Of a stretch of 64,000 nucleotides of DNA, positions 1-9,875 are shown one piece after another. The stretch comes from Treponema sp. (GTDB lineage Bacteria > Spirochaetota > Spirochaetia > Treponematales > Breznakiellaceae). Numbering within the stretch: position 1 is the stretch's first letter; each line of letters begins with the position of its first letter. The DNA lies in the NCBI GenBank assembly GCA_009777335.1, contig WRMC01000004.1, forward strand, positions 84,874-148,873. Direction: 5' to 3'. Made by a program: the position numbers and the translations under genes. The notes under the pieces were generated by a model. It was not told the DNA's origin. It saw only the letters and a list, made by a program, of their open reading frames with translations, and did not search any database.

Positions 1-76
1 CTCACGGCGGCACAGAGGACACGGAGGGGGGTAGCATAACTACCTCTTCCCTCTGTGCCTCTGCGAGCTCCGTGAG
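1..76. repeat. Large imperfect palindrome with degenerate CACGGAGG/CACAGAGG words
   Basis: CTCACGG (1-7) pairs with CCGTGAG (70-76); GGCACAGAGG (9-18) with CCTCTGTGCC (50-59); GGTA (30-33) with TACC (41-44). May be truncated by the window edge. Confidence 0.7.
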
Positions 77-90
77 AGCTAAGGTTCTTA

Positions 91-1431
91 TTAGGGCCCG
101 TCGGTGACGGTGATTACCGCGTCCGCACTCTCCCAATTAAATGCTATATCACTTGCGTCTCTTTCTGTGACTATCACTGTTATGGTATGGGATCCCACAA
201 TCATGAAGTCGATATGCTTGAAGTCCAGGGTGATGGAACTTCCGGTTTCCCCAGAAATAGCTGACCCATCTTCATAAAGCCACTCAAATGTCGGGTTTGC
301 ATAATCACCCGCATTGTCAATTGTGATAGTTACCGATATGGTGGCAGTATTCCGATCATAGGAGGTGACAAACCCTACTAATTGTGGTGGTTTGGGATCG
401 GTATAATCTAATTCTATTACTACCTTAAGTTCATCCACCGCTTTCCATTCTGCATAGAGGGAAGTATTACCGATGACCACATCGCCGCCAGTACCAAAGA
501 CCCATGCTGTTCCGTCCAACAGGGCATTCCTGAACCAACCATTTAAGAATAGGTTACTATTATCTCTGTTCACGATTCCAGTTGGTGCAGTTAAGGTACT
601 TCCGTGTATAATGTTGCCAGCGGTAGCTGCAACAGTGGTAGAATCGACTGCATCATTGTAATAATACGTTACAATGTATTCGTTAGCCTTCAAGACTGGC
701 AGTGCCTTATCGTATGAAGATATAAGACCTCCGTAAACATGGAGGATGAAAACCACCGTAACGCTTTTATACCCTGACCTGGCCAGATCTATTTCTACCC
801 GATAGAACCCTGCAACAAGGGTTCTTTCATCGTCTGCATTACCACCAGTACGTAAATCCACATCCACTTGGCTTTGCCCCTGGGCCCTTAATGGCATGAT
901 CCGCATGAAGGCGGTTGATAAGGCATCACCCCCAGTTGGTAAGGTAATGTCCCATTCAAAGGTTCCTGTACCGGTGCCGGTAACGATCTCCCGGAGGATC
1001 ACTGTGGTACTGCCCCCTGTCCCTCCCTGTACATTAACACCTTCTGTGATTCCATATGCCACTGCTTCGGTACCAATCATTGCTACGACCTCTACATCAT
1101 ATGTTCCTGGCGGCACTAAAATCGGATCGTTAGAGGTGTAACCGTTTTCTGTTATTGTTGTTGATGTGCCAGCAAGGGTAAGGATCACATTGAATGCATC
1201 AATTTCATTTATATCTGGGACATCCGGTCGTACGGTGGACCTGCCCACTGCATCCCTAAGGTTCAACCGTATATAGCCCATCCCGTTTAAGCCGTCTACC
1301 TGGTAGGAGCGGTTTTCTTGGTTCTCTATAACCAGGGTCCCGTCCTGGGGGTTTACGCAGCCCAGGATGAGGAGGGTCCCCAGGACCAGGGCGATGGTGC
1401 CCAGGGTGTAAAAGCCGAATTTCTTTTTCAT
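91..1431 (-). CDS. Putative lipoprotein with InlB B-repeat-like segment
   Basis: Signal peptide with lipobox LILGC; segment 'VTYYYNDAVDSTTVAATAG...FLNGWFRNALLDGTAWVFG...SLYAEWK' resembles Listeria-Bacteroides repeat. Confidence 0.75.
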   Translation of the reverse strand: MKKKFGFYTLGTIALVLGTLLILGCVNPQDGTLVIENQENRSYQVDGLNGMGYIRLNLRDAVGRSTVRPDVPDINEIDAFNVILTLAGTSTTITENGYTSNDPILVPPGTYDVEVVAMIGTEAVAYGITEGVNVQGGTGGSTTVILREIVTGTGTGTFEWDITLPTGGDALSTAFMRIMPLRAQGQSQVDVDLRTGGNADDERTLVAGFYRVEIDLARSGYKSVTVVFILHVYGGLISSYDKALPVLKANEYIVTYYYNDAVDSTTVAATAGNIIHGSTLTAPTGIVNRDNSNLFLNGWFRNALLDGTAWVFGTGGDVVIGNTSLYAEWKAVDELKVVIELDYTDPKPPQLVGFVTSYDRNTATISVTITIDNAGDYANPTFEWLYEDGSAISGETGSSITLDFKHIDFMIVGSHTITVIVTERDASDIAFNWESADAVITVTDGP

Positions 1432-1458
1432 GTTGTAATCTCCTTCTTGTTATATCCC

Positions 1459-2643
1459 CTAGGGGGAAACTGTTACTCTCATGGTGGTGGAGTAGGGTAC
1501 CCCGGCCCGGGAGGCGATGACTGTCAGGTCATAGACCCCTATCATCCCATAGGCTGGAAGGGCAAAGGACATGGCGAAGAACTCTCCTTCGGATGTCTTT
1601 TGTCCGTCTACATACCATTCTATCCCGTCGGTATCGAAGTTGTCAAACTCCACCGCATTGTTCACCATAAAATACAGGGTTCCTGGACCCTGTCCCGGGG
1701 TATGGTGCAGCCCCGTATAGCTGACCACCGGAGACCTGTCGCTGAAGTCAAACTCCACGTCCACCGATAGGGAGGTCCCGGTAATCTGGACTCCTAGATA
1801 CGCAAAGTTGCTCACTCCTCCTTCATTGTTATATTCTAATATAATATAGTCCCCGTTTCCATCGGCGGGCAGGAAGGGTACCAGGCTCATCCCCCCCAGA
1901 TAGGCTGGGTTGGGGGTCCCCCGGTACTGGTAGATCCCTACATCCTTGGATGGCACGGGAAAACTGTGCACATAATTGCTATTTATAATGGAAGTAAGGG
2001 TACCGCTCCCCCCGGCCAGGTTAAAATAGCCCGAGACCCGGGACATATAGCCCCAGTTTCGGGGCCCCTGCCGGGGGACCAGCATGACTTCGTAGCGCTT
2101 TTCCGGGTCTACCAGGGGGGCCAGGTTGATGTAGAGATCCTGGTCGGCCCTGGCCAGGTTGATGCGGCCCCCCATGACGGCGGAGGCACTGCCCGGCTGG
2201 GCCGCGGGGAGCAGGCCCCCGGGCTCCAGGGTGATATAGCTAATGCTGGTCCCATCGGGATAAAGGGCCCTGGCGGGTCTTACCCTATAGGTATGGTCGT
2301 TGTTCAGGTTGAGGATCAGCCCCGAAGCGGCCCGGTCTATGCCCCCCAGGTCCAAAAAACGGGTCCCCCCGGCGGTGACATAGCTATAGCCCAGGGAGAC
2401 CCCCGCGGGGTTTAGCTCTTCTACCATGTAGTAGCTGTCCCCCCTTAATCCCGTTATCCTGCCATTCCCCGCCCTTAGATGCCGGTCATCGCTTAGGTCT
2501 ATCAGGTTAACCTGTCCCTGTCTGGCGGTAATAATATCCTGCACTGCCTCGTCGTTCAGCAGGGGTTCCAGGTTTGCGGGCATTACACAGGCAGAGAGGA
2601 ATAGGATACATCCAGCCCAGGCTAGCGAGACGAGTTTGTGCAT
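1459..2643 (-). CDS. Putative lipoprotein, function unknown
   Basis: Signal peptide and lipobox LSAC; same strand as the neighbouring lipoprotein. Confidence 0.65.
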   Translation of the reverse strand: MHKLVSLAWAGCILFLSACVMPANLEPLLNDEAVQDIITARQGQVNLIDLSDDRHLRAGNGRITGLRGDSYYMVEELNPAGVSLGYSYVTAGGTRFLDLGGIDRAASGLILNLNNDHTYRVRPARALYPDGTSISYITLEPGGLLPAAQPGSASAVMGGRINLARADQDLYINLAPLVDPEKRYEVMLVPRQGPRNWGYMSRVSGYFNLAGGSGTLTSIINSNYVHSFPVPSKDVGIYQYRGTPNPAYLGGMSLVPFLPADGNGDYIILEYNNEGGVSNFAYLGVQITGTSLSVDVEFDFSDRSPVVSYTGLHHTPGQGPGTLYFMVNNAVEFDNFDTDGIEWYVDGQKTSEGEFFAMSFALPAYGMIGVYDLTVIASRAGVPYSTTMRVTVSP

Positions 2644-2734
2644 CTTAACTATAAATATACAACATTTTCATCGTATTGGCAAAAAGCCGAATCTTTTGTA
2701 CCCTCTTTTTTATGAATTCAACCCGGGAGGATCT

Positions 2735-4021
2735 ATGAGGCCCCCTTCTATACCCAAGATCCCTCTCTTCCTCCTCTTCTTGCTTTTTTTAGGGGCCCTC
2801 TCTACTCCCCTTGGGGCCCAGGACCAGTTTACCGGCCGGGGGGATGACCTGGTCTTACGGCTGGCGGTCATAGGCCCCGGGAACGAACTCTACTTTTGGT
2901 GGGGCCACATAGGCCTGGTGGTAGAGGATATGCGGACCGGGGAGGAGCTTTTCTTTGACTGGGGGGTCTTTTCCTTCGATAACGAGAATTTTTTTACCAA
3001 TTTTACCATGGGAAGGCTCATTTATAGCTGCTATGTGAGCCCCGCGGACTGGAATTACCGGGGTTATATTAATACCAACAGGGATATCACCCTCTATACC
3101 CTGGATTTAGACCCCGAACGGAAGGAAGAGGTCCTCCGCCGGGCGGCGATCAACATGCTCCCCGAAAACCGGGACTACAACTACCACCATTTTGATGATA
3201 ACTGCGCCACCCGGATTAGGGATCTTCTGGATATAGCCCTGGAGGGCCGCTTTTTCGAGGCCTATGGCCAGATGCCCAGCCAATTTACCCTGCGCCAGCA
3301 GGTCCGGCGCCACACCTGGTTTAACCCCCTGGTCGACTGGGCCCTGAGCTTCTGGATGGGCCAGAGGATAGACCGACCCATCACCGTCTGGGATGACATG
3401 TTCCTCCCCTCAGAAATAGGCAGAAGGGCCCTGGAGTTTTCCTACACCGATAATTCCGGCCGGCAGCGGCCCCTGGTAAGCTCTGTAGAGGTGATCTATG
3501 CCTCCCAGGGCCGTCCTGTGGTCCGGGAGATCCCCCGGCCCCAGGGGCCCCAGCAGCTCATCGGTAGCCTTGTCTTTTCGGCCCTCCTTCTGGGTTTTTA
3601 CAAGTACCGGGGGGGGACCCTGGCCTTTCGAAGGACCCTGGGCCTTACCCAGGCCAGCCTGGGGCTCTTCTTCGGTATCGCCGGGACCATGCTGGCCTTT
3701 ATGATGGCCCTTACCGACCATGACTACACCTACGAAAATGCCAATATCCTCTTTGTAAACCCCCTCTTTATTGCCTCCATCCCCTTAGGTTTACGCCTAG
3801 CCTTTAACAGGGACGAAGATAAACGGCAGGGGGCCCTTAAAATCTCCCTTGTTTTTTGGATCTATCTGGCCGCTGCGGGGCTCATCAGTATGCTGATACG
3901 GCTTTTTCCCCCCTTCTACCAACAGAACCAGGATAGCCAGGCCATGATCATCCCCGCTGCCCTGGCCCTGGCCCTGGTCTATTACTGGCTCACCAGGGGC
4001 CGGGAACCCCCTGAGCCCTAG
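2735..4021 (+). CDS. DUF4105 (Lnb N-terminal periplasmic-like) domain membrane protein
   Basis: 'GNELYFWWGHIGLVVEDMRTGEELFFDWGVFSF...NYRGYINTNRDITLYTLDL...NYHHFDDNCATRIRD' plus C-terminal TM helices; GGGAGG SD before ATG at 2735. Confidence 0.75.
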   Translation: MRPPSIPKIPLFLLFLLFLGALSTPLGAQDQFTGRGDDLVLRLAVIGPGNELYFWWGHIGLVVEDMRTGEELFFDWGVFSFDNENFFTNFTMGRLIYSCYVSPADWNYRGYINTNRDITLYTLDLDPERKEEVLRRAAINMLPENRDYNYHHFDDNCATRIRDLLDIALEGRFFEAYGQMPSQFTLRQQVRRHTWFNPLVDWALSFWMGQRIDRPITVWDDMFLPSEIGRRALEFSYTDNSGRQRPLVSSVEVIYASQGRPVVREIPRPQGPQQLIGSLVFSALLLGFYKYRGGTLAFRRTLGLTQASLGLFFGIAGTMLAFMMALTDHDYTYENANILFVNPLFIASIPLGLRLAFNRDEDKRQGALKISLVFWIYLAAAGLISMLIRLFPPFYQQNQDSQAMIIPAALALALVYYWLTRGREPPEP

Positions 4022-4053
4022 CAATGCGGCCCTCCTCTGGCTATACTGGTCCC

Positions 4054-5022
4054 ATGGGGCGCCGCCTTTTCTTCATTCTCTGTGTATGTTCCCTCTCCCA
4101 CCTTCCTGCCCAGGATGGTTTTTGGGAATGGACGCCCCTGGAACCGGGGGAGGGGATCATCCCCCTCTACCTGCTTCTGGAAGAGGCCGCTGAAGCCCAG
4201 GGGGGCCATAACCCCTGGCGGCCCGACTGGCCCCTGAGCCTCCCCCCCGACGCCTTTTCCCTGACGGTCCCCTTTAGCCGCATAGCCCTGGGGGGGGATG
4301 ATTATGTCCTGGAATTACGATTCGACAGCCTGGGAAGGCTCCTGGCCTTTCCCCTTAGCTTAAAGGGCCGGATGGCCCAGGTAAGCCTTGCTTACCGGGA
4401 CTATGCCGGGGAGATAGCAGATATCGAGGTTTTCTTTAGCTTCGAAGAAGAACCCTACTATTTTGAGTTCCTGGAGCACATAGCAGAGGTGGAGGCCTTG
4501 ATCAGGGTAGAGCAGGGGGATTACTGGTTTTTCGTTACCATCCATTGGGGCCTTAACGAGGTGATAGAAACCTGGTATGACGAAATCGGAAATGCCCTGG
4601 GGGCCTATCTTTATTCCCTGATAGAGGTCCAGGGAAGGCCCCGGCTGAGACAGCAGAGGGAACTCAACCCCCTTATGGAAGGCTCCCCCTTTACCCGTCA
4701 CTACGACAGCTGGGGTCTTATCTCAGAGCTCGAGGGACCCGGCGGGACCTCCCGGGTCCTTTATTATAGGGATAATCTCCCCCGGTTTTGGGAAGCCTCC
4801 GGCATCCCCCTTACCCTCCAGTGGGACGGGCAGGACCGGCTGGTGCGGCTCTGGTCCGATGCACCGGGGGTCCTGGGGGCCCTGGACTACCGCTATGAGT
4901 ACCGGGATGACCCCCGGGGAAACTGGTCAGAGCGCCGTGAAATTAGAATGATCCCCTCCATGGGGGTCCTGGTTCCCTCGGCGGGGCCGGTCCACTGGCG
5001 CATGGTGGAGTATGCCCCATGA
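4054..5022 (+). CDS. Secreted hypothetical protein with YD/RHS-like segments
   Basis: Signal peptide MGRRLFFILCVCSLSHLPAQ; 'YDSWGLISELEGPGGTSRVLYYRDN'. Upstream ATG at 4024 also possible. Confidence 0.6.
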   Translation: MGRRLFFILCVCSLSHLPAQDGFWEWTPLEPGEGIIPLYLLLEEAAEAQGGHNPWRPDWPLSLPPDAFSLTVPFSRIALGGDDYVLELRFDSLGRLLAFPLSLKGRMAQVSLAYRDYAGEIADIEVFFSFEEEPYYFEFLEHIAEVEALIRVEQGDYWFFVTIHWGLNEVIETWYDEIGNALGAYLYSLIEVQGRPRLRQQRELNPLMEGSPFTRHYDSWGLISELEGPGGTSRVLYYRDNLPRFWEASGIPLTLQWDGQDRLVRLWSDAPGVLGALDYRYEYRDDPRGNWSERREIRMIPSMGVLVPSAGPVHWRMVEYAP

Positions 5023-5297
5023 GCCTCTCAACCGATTGGAAGGAGATCACCTACCAAAAAACCTTTGACCAGGAACTGGCGGGTCTTGAGCGCCGCCGGG
5101 AGCGGGACCCCCGCTGTACCATCGAAGACATCCAGGGGGTCTTAAAGCATCTTTACATCAAAGACGGCGGAGACGGCCTGGGCCGGGGGGAAGTCCAGGA
5201 ACTTCAGATGGCCGCAACCCTGGCGGCCCATGAGTATTTTATTGCCCAATGGGAGGCAGAAATAAAAGAAGCCAAAGAAAAACCACATAAGGAGTAG
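5019..5297 (+). CDS. Small conserved-type hypothetical protein
   Basis: ATGA overlap with the upstream gene, followed closely by ppiC. Confidence 0.6.
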   Translation: MSLSTDWKEITYQKTFDQELAGLERRRERDPRCTIEDIQGVLKHLYIKDGGDGLGRGEVQELQMAATLAAHEYFIAQWEAEIKEAKEKPHKE

Positions 5298-5300
5298 GAC

Positions 5301-5579
5301 ATGGAATGGAGAGCAAGTCATATTTTAGTCAGCGACCGGGCCCTGGCGGCGGACTTATTGCAGAAGATTAAACAGGGAGCATCCTTTGAGGATCTGGCCC
5401 GGCAGCATTCAAGCTGTCCCTCCAAGTCTTCCGGGGGAGACCTGGGCTGGTTTGGCCCCGGCAAGATGGTGGCCCCCTTCGAAGCGGCGGTCAAGCAGCT
5501 TGGGGCCGGCTCGGTGGGGGACATAGTCCAGACCCAGTTTGGCTACCACCTGATTAAGTGCACCGGAAAAAGGGACTAA
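5301..5579 (+). CDS. Parvulin-type peptidyl-prolyl cis-trans isomerase
   Basis: 'ASHILVSDRALAADLLQKIKQGASFEDLARQHSSCPSKSSGGDLGWFGPGKMVAPFE...QTQFGYHLIK'. Confidence 0.9.
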   Translation: MEWRASHILVSDRALAADLLQKIKQGASFEDLARQHSSCPSKSSGGDLGWFGPGKMVAPFEAAVKQLGAGSVGDIVQTQFGYHLIKCTGKRD

Positions 5580-6037
5580 CCCTTTAAGAGCCGGCTTAGC
5601 TCCCGGTCCAGACCCTGGGCCAGGGCTTGCTGATCTTTTTTCTCGTAGGATGGGGTCCTCTCAAAATCCAGGCCCTGTTCTGCCAGGCCCACGGTAAAAT
5701 CCCGCAGGGACCTTAGCTGGCGGATATTCTCCCTCGTAAAAACCCGTCCCCGGTCATCCAGGACATCGACCCCCTGGTCTACCAGCCGCTCTGCCAGGGG
5801 CAGGTCCCTGGTGATAACCAGATCTCCGGGGCGGGCCAGCTCGACGATGCGGTCGTCGGCGCTTCCCTCCTGGGCGGAACAGTGTTCCATGCGAATCAGG
5901 TCCTTGGGGATAGAGTCGGGGTAGGGGATGGGCCGGTTGGCCGCATAGACCACGGGGACCTTTAATCGCACCGAGAACCGAAGGATCATGTCCCGGGCTA
6001 TCCGGGGACAGGAGTCTGCATCTAGGAGGATCTGCAT
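5576..6037 (-). CDS. YaiI/YqxD (DUF188) family protein
   Basis: 'MQILLDADSCPRIARDMI...VVYAANRPIP...DDRIVELARPGDLVITRDLPLAERLVDQGVDVLDDRGR'. Confidence 0.9.
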   Translation of the reverse strand: MQILLDADSCPRIARDMILRFSVRLKVPVVYAANRPIPYPDSIPKDLIRMEHCSAQEGSADDRIVELARPGDLVITRDLPLAERLVDQGVDVLDDRGRVFTRENIRQLRSLRDFTVGLAEQGLDFERTPSYEKKDQQALAQGLDRELSRLLKG

Positions 6038-7608
6038 GCGGCGAGGTGGGCCCTAAAGGTTCCAGATAAGCTAAGGCTCCCCTCCAGCCCCGCAGAGATA
6101 AAGAGGGATTCCCCGGTTTGAAGGTCCAGTTCTTCTTCGCCGTTTTTAAGCTTTGCCTGGCCGGCACTAAGGAAGAGGATGGCCGCCCCCTTCTCGGGAT
6201 AGGGAAGCTCTTCACCCTTATTATGGATCACCGAAAGCTTAAATTCCGTAGCCGGGCTGGGGTAGCTGTAGCAGCGGGGGGCCGGGCTGGGAAGCTTTAG
6301 GACCTCCGGTTTATCGGCAGAAAAATCGAGGATCGCCAGCAGCTCACCAGTGTTTATATATTTGGGACTAAGGCCCCCCCGGATTACCGAATCGGAATCG
6401 GCCATGAGTTCCATGCCCATGCCGTGGATAAAGGCATGAAGCATCCCCGGGGCGATAAAGAGGGCCTCCCCTGGGGCCAGTTCGATGATGTTTAAAAAGA
6501 GGGGGGCCAGGACCGCGGCCTCACCGGGGTGGAGCCCCGCAAAGTAGGAAGAAAGGACCCATTCGTTTTTGTGTTCCGGGTACTCCCGCTCTAAGAGGGG
6601 GAGTTGATTTTTGATAAAGGGAGCCAGGGCCCTCTTGGCATTTTCATCCATGGCAAAGAGGCCTTCCAGAAGGGCCCTATGGGGATCATTCCCCTCTAAG
6701 CTGGCCAGGATCTGGACTATGCTGTTTTTTACCGGCCCGTCGCTCTTATAGATGAGCTTTGTAAGAAGTACCTTTATTTCGTCGGTATCTCTAAAGCCGC
6801 AGAGGGCCGCAAAGGGCTCCAGGGCACAGATAATTTCTGGTTTATGGTTCGGGTCCTTATAGGACCGCTCCGGGGCATCCAGGGCTATGCCCTCCTGGTT
6901 CTCCCGGTCAAAGCCCAGCCGGGCCTTTTCGAGGTTAGGGTGCACCTGGAGCGAAAGGGGCTTGGCGGCAGCTATCACCTTAAACAGGAAGGGGAGGGTT
7001 TCGTAGGTTTCGGAAGTTTCCCTTCCTAAATAGGTTTCGCCATTTTCTTTAATCAGGTCCGACAAGAGGGGCCCTTCTTCAGCCCCGGTGGTGCTTAACC
7101 GGGAGGGCCCGGCGGGGTTCACCCCCATCCACATCTCTGCCCAGGGGATGCGGCTTAAGTTTTTTTCTCCCATCAGGGAGGGGATCCATTCAGGAGATCC
7201 CCATTCATAATTTTTTATGGAGTTGTGGAGCTTAAAAACCTTCTGCCCCAGGGAGGGGGGCTTGGGCTCTGGGCCCGAAGGTGCTTCCGGGCTTGCTTGT
7301 ACTACATCGGAGACTGCTATATCACCGGGGACTATGGAATCCAAGAGGGAGATCATCCCCAGGGTTAGGCGTTCGGCCTCGGAGTTCTGATTTCCCGATT
7401 GGGGCAGGGAACCGGCTTTCTCCAGATCATCACAGAGTAAAAAGCCCGTCAGGACCGCCACTTTTAGGGGATCCTTTAGGCCCGAAAGACGCTGGACTTT
7501 TTCTATGGTCCCCCGGTATTTTTCCAGGAGCATGGCCAGATACTCTGCGTCCTGATCGGTAGAAATGCTAAAGTCGGTTCCCAGTATATCTATATGGAGA
7601 TTACTCAT
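6022..7608 (-). CDS. manA: ZapA-like domain fused to type I mannose-6-phosphate isomerase
   Basis: N-terminus 'LHIDILGTDFSISTDQDAEYLAMLLEKYRGTIEKVQ...DPLKVAVLTGFLLCDDLEKA' is ZapA-like; from ~residue 127 'VFKLHNSIKNYEWGSPEWIPSLMG...PLSLQVHPN...HKPEIICALEPFAALCGFR' is ManA. Confidence 0.85.
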   Translation of the reverse strand: MSNLHIDILGTDFSISTDQDAEYLAMLLEKYRGTIEKVQRLSGLKDPLKVAVLTGFLLCDDLEKAGSLPQSGNQNSEAERLTLGMISLLDSIVPGDIAVSDVVQASPEAPSGPEPKPPSLGQKVFKLHNSIKNYEWGSPEWIPSLMGEKNLSRIPWAEMWMGVNPAGPSRLSTTGAEEGPLLSDLIKENGETYLGRETSETYETLPFLFKVIAAAKPLSLQVHPNLEKARLGFDRENQEGIALDAPERSYKDPNHKPEIICALEPFAALCGFRDTDEIKVLLTKLIYKSDGPVKNSIVQILASLEGNDPHRALLEGLFAMDENAKRALAPFIKNQLPLLEREYPEHKNEWVLSSYFAGLHPGEAAVLAPLFLNIIELAPGEALFIAPGMLHAFIHGMGMELMADSDSVIRGGLSPKYINTGELLAILDFSADKPEVLKLPSPAPRCYSYPSPATEFKLSVIHNKGEELPYPEKGAAILFLSAGQAKLKNGEEELDLQTGESLFISAGLEGSLSLSGTFRAHLAACRSS

Positions 7609-7614
7609 GGGCCT

Positions 7615-7989
7615 TTAAAAAATATCCAGTTCCCCATCTTCCTTCTCTTCGTCTTCGTCTTCCAGGAGCTCTAAAGGAGCTTCATCATCTTCTTCCAGGG
7701 GGGAAGGAGCCGAAGCAGCCTCTTCAAGAGAAGGGGATTCTTTTTGTGCAGTAGTATCCAGGGCGTCTTCGAACTGATTAAGGCGGGTCAGGGCCGAGAG
7801 GATTCCTTCCTCTATCCGGCTCTGCTCATCCTTAAAGCGCTGAATAAGGACCTCCAGTTCGCCGATCCGTTTTTGGTAGGAGTCGAGCCTTTCTTTTAAC
7901 TGTGAATTTTCGGCGGTAACTTTTTTTACATACTCAATGGTTCGGCTGACCTTTGATTCCAGCAGCTTTACCTGTTCGAGGCTTACCAT
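7615..7989 (-). CDS. Coiled-coil protein, ZapB-like
   Basis: Short coiled coil with acidic tail, directly upstream of the ZapA domain. Confidence 0.5.
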   Translation of the reverse strand: MVSLEQVKLLESKVSRTIEYVKKVTAENSQLKERLDSYQKRIGELEVLIQRFKDEQSRIEEGILSALTRLNQFEDALDTTAQKESPSLEEAASAPSPLEEDDEAPLELLEDEDEEKEDGELDIF

Positions 7990-7991
7990 TG

Positions 7992-8351
7992 TTAAGCTCC
8001 CAGGGCTGCTTTTGCCTGGGCGACCACGGCCTTAAAGGCCCCAGAGTCTTCTACGGCCAGGTGGGCCAGGGCCTTGCGGTTAATCGTAATCCCCGCCTTG
8101 CTGAGGCCGTTGATTAACCGTGAGTAGGTGAGCCCCTCGTCCCGGCAGGCCGCATTAATCCGGATGATCCAAAGGCGGCGGAAATTTCCCTTTCTGTCCT
8201 TTCGGTCCCGGTAGGCATGGGTAAGGGCATGGGTAACCGCATCTTTGGCGGCCTTATAGTTTGAATGCCTTCTGCCCCAGTAACCCTTGGCCAGTTTTAA
8301 TATTTTTTTGCGGCGGTTCTTTCGTTTTGAACTGTCTATTGCTCTTGCCAT
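7992..8351 (-). CDS. rplT: 50S ribosomal protein L20
   Basis: '[68 protein letters not shown]'. Confidence 0.98.
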   Translation of the reverse strand: MARAIDSSKRKNRRKKILKLAKGYWGRRHSNYKAAKDAVTHALTHAYRDRKDRKGNFRRLWIIRINAACRDEGLTYSRLINGLSKAGITINRKALAHLAVEDSGAFKAVVAQAKAALGA

Positions 8352-8385
8352 TGTACTAACTCCTTAAAAGTCCCGGATAAAACCC

Positions 8386-8586
8386 CTACCTGTAGGGCAT
8401 GAGGGTCTTTTTTATCGCCGCCGTATTATCAGCGGAGAGTATCCCGCTCTTTCTTAGTCTCCGCTTTCTTTTCGTTGACTTCTTGGTAAGAATGTGGCGG
8501 AGGTTTTGTTTTTTATATTTAACCTTTCCGGTTCCGGTATAGGAAAAACGCTTTGAAGCACTTTTCTTGGTCTTCATTTTAGGCAT
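8386..8586 (-). CDS. rpmI: 50S ribosomal protein L35
   Basis: '[45 protein letters not shown]'. Confidence 0.98.
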   Translation of the reverse strand: MPKMKTKKSASKRFSYTGTGKVKYKKQNLRHILTKKSTKRKRRLRKSGILSADNTAAIKKTLMPYR

Positions 8587-8599
8587 GGTGCCGTCCTCG

Positions 8600-9121
8600 C
8601 TATTTCTTGGTTTTAGGACTAAGGATCATGGACATAAACCGGCCCTCCATGGCTGGGGCCCTGTCCATCACATAATCACCTTCTATCCTTGCTAGTACAT
8701 CCTTTAATACTTCCAAGCCAAGTTCAGTATGGGCCATTTCGCGGCCCCTAAAACGAACCGTTACTTTAACCTTATTTCCTTCGAGCAAAAAATCCTTTAC
8801 ATGCTTGGATTTAAAATCCAGATCATGGTCGTCAATTTTCGGCTGCATACGGATTTCTTTAAGCTTAATGAGCTTCTGTTTTTTCTTGGAATCCCGTACC
8901 TTCTTTTCATTTTCGAATTTGAACTTGCCGTAGTCCATGATTTTGACCACCGGCGGGGCCGCATTCGGTGCCACCTCTACCAGGTCCAGGCCTTGTTCTC
9001 TGGCAATGTCGAGGGCCTCCATGGTGGGAATTATTCCCTGTTGTTCTGCCCCATCATCACGGATAAGGCGGACCTCCCGCACCCGAATTTGCTCATTAAT
9101 TCGTAAATCCTTTTCCGACAA
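8600..9121 (-). CDS. infC: Translation initiation factor IF-3
   Basis: '[16 protein letters not shown]...[44 protein letters not shown]'; TTG start in the track. Confidence 0.97.
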   Translation of the reverse strand: MSEKDLRINEQIRVREVRLIRDDGAEQQGIIPTMEALDIAREQGLDLVEVAPNAAPPVVKIMDYGKFKFENEKKVRDSKKKQKLIKLKEIRMQPKIDDHDLDFKSKHVKDFLLEGNKVKVTVRFRGREMAHTELGLEVLKDVLARIEGDYVMDRAPAMEGRFMSMILSPKTKK

Positions 9122-9180
9122 CTGACCTCCTCGCTGTTCTTCAGAACCTGACTGCTAATGGTCATTATTAGCAAAAATAA

Positions 9181-9858
9181 ATGATTGTGTCCATAGCCCG
9201 GGTCAGCGGACATAGACAGCCCAGGGGCCTTTTGGTACCATGGGCCATGAGTCTCTTTTCCTTCCTCTGGATGCCCCTTTTTTATCTTTTCTGGCGTTCC
9301 CTGACGGGGACCAACGAAGCAGCAGGGGGTGTCTGGGGCCTCCTGGTGGGCAGCATAGTGGCCCTGGTGCACTTCTTTCTGGGGGACCTGGTCGATCCCG
9401 GGGGTTTTGGCTTTTCCCGCTGGGCCCATGCCTGGGTCGATGTAATCGCCCTTCCGGTCCTGCTCCCCCTCTTGATCTACCTGCTCCTGGTGCTTTTAAG
9501 GGTCATAGGGGGCACCATAAACTTTGCCAACTTTACCCTTCTCTGGCTCATCCCCGGGGGGGTCATCAAAGCCGCCAGCTGGAGTTCCCTCAATGACCCT
9601 TCCCTCTTAATCCTGGTACCCATCCTCTGGACTGCCATTGCGGTGGGGGTTCCCTTCTTTATCAATATCATTATGAACAGTCAACCCCTGGTCATCGTTT
9701 TTGCGTCCCTGGGGGTTTTGGTCGTCCCCCTGGCAGCGGCCAGCTCCTACTGGGCCTTTTTTTCCCAGAGGCAGCTCATGGGAGCCCTCTTTCTGGCCGC
9801 CGCTGCCATACCCCTTCTGGTCTCGATGGTCTTTTCCGGCCTCAGTGCCGGCGATTAG
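9181..9858 (+). CDS. Hypothetical membrane protein
   Basis: Multiple hydrophobic helices; start uncertain. Confidence 0.55.
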   Translation: MIVSIARVSGHRQPRGLLVPWAMSLFSFLWMPLFYLFWRSLTGTNEAAGGVWGLLVGSIVALVHFFLGDLVDPGGFGFSRWAHAWVDVIALPVLLPLLIYLLLVLLRVIGGTINFANFTLLWLIPGGVIKAASWSSLNDPSLLILVPILWTAIAVGVPFFINIIMNSQPLVIVFASLGVLVVPLAAASSYWAFFSQRQLMGALFLAAAAIPLLVSMVFSGLSAGD

Positions 9859-9875
9859 ACCAGGGGCAGACCCGC

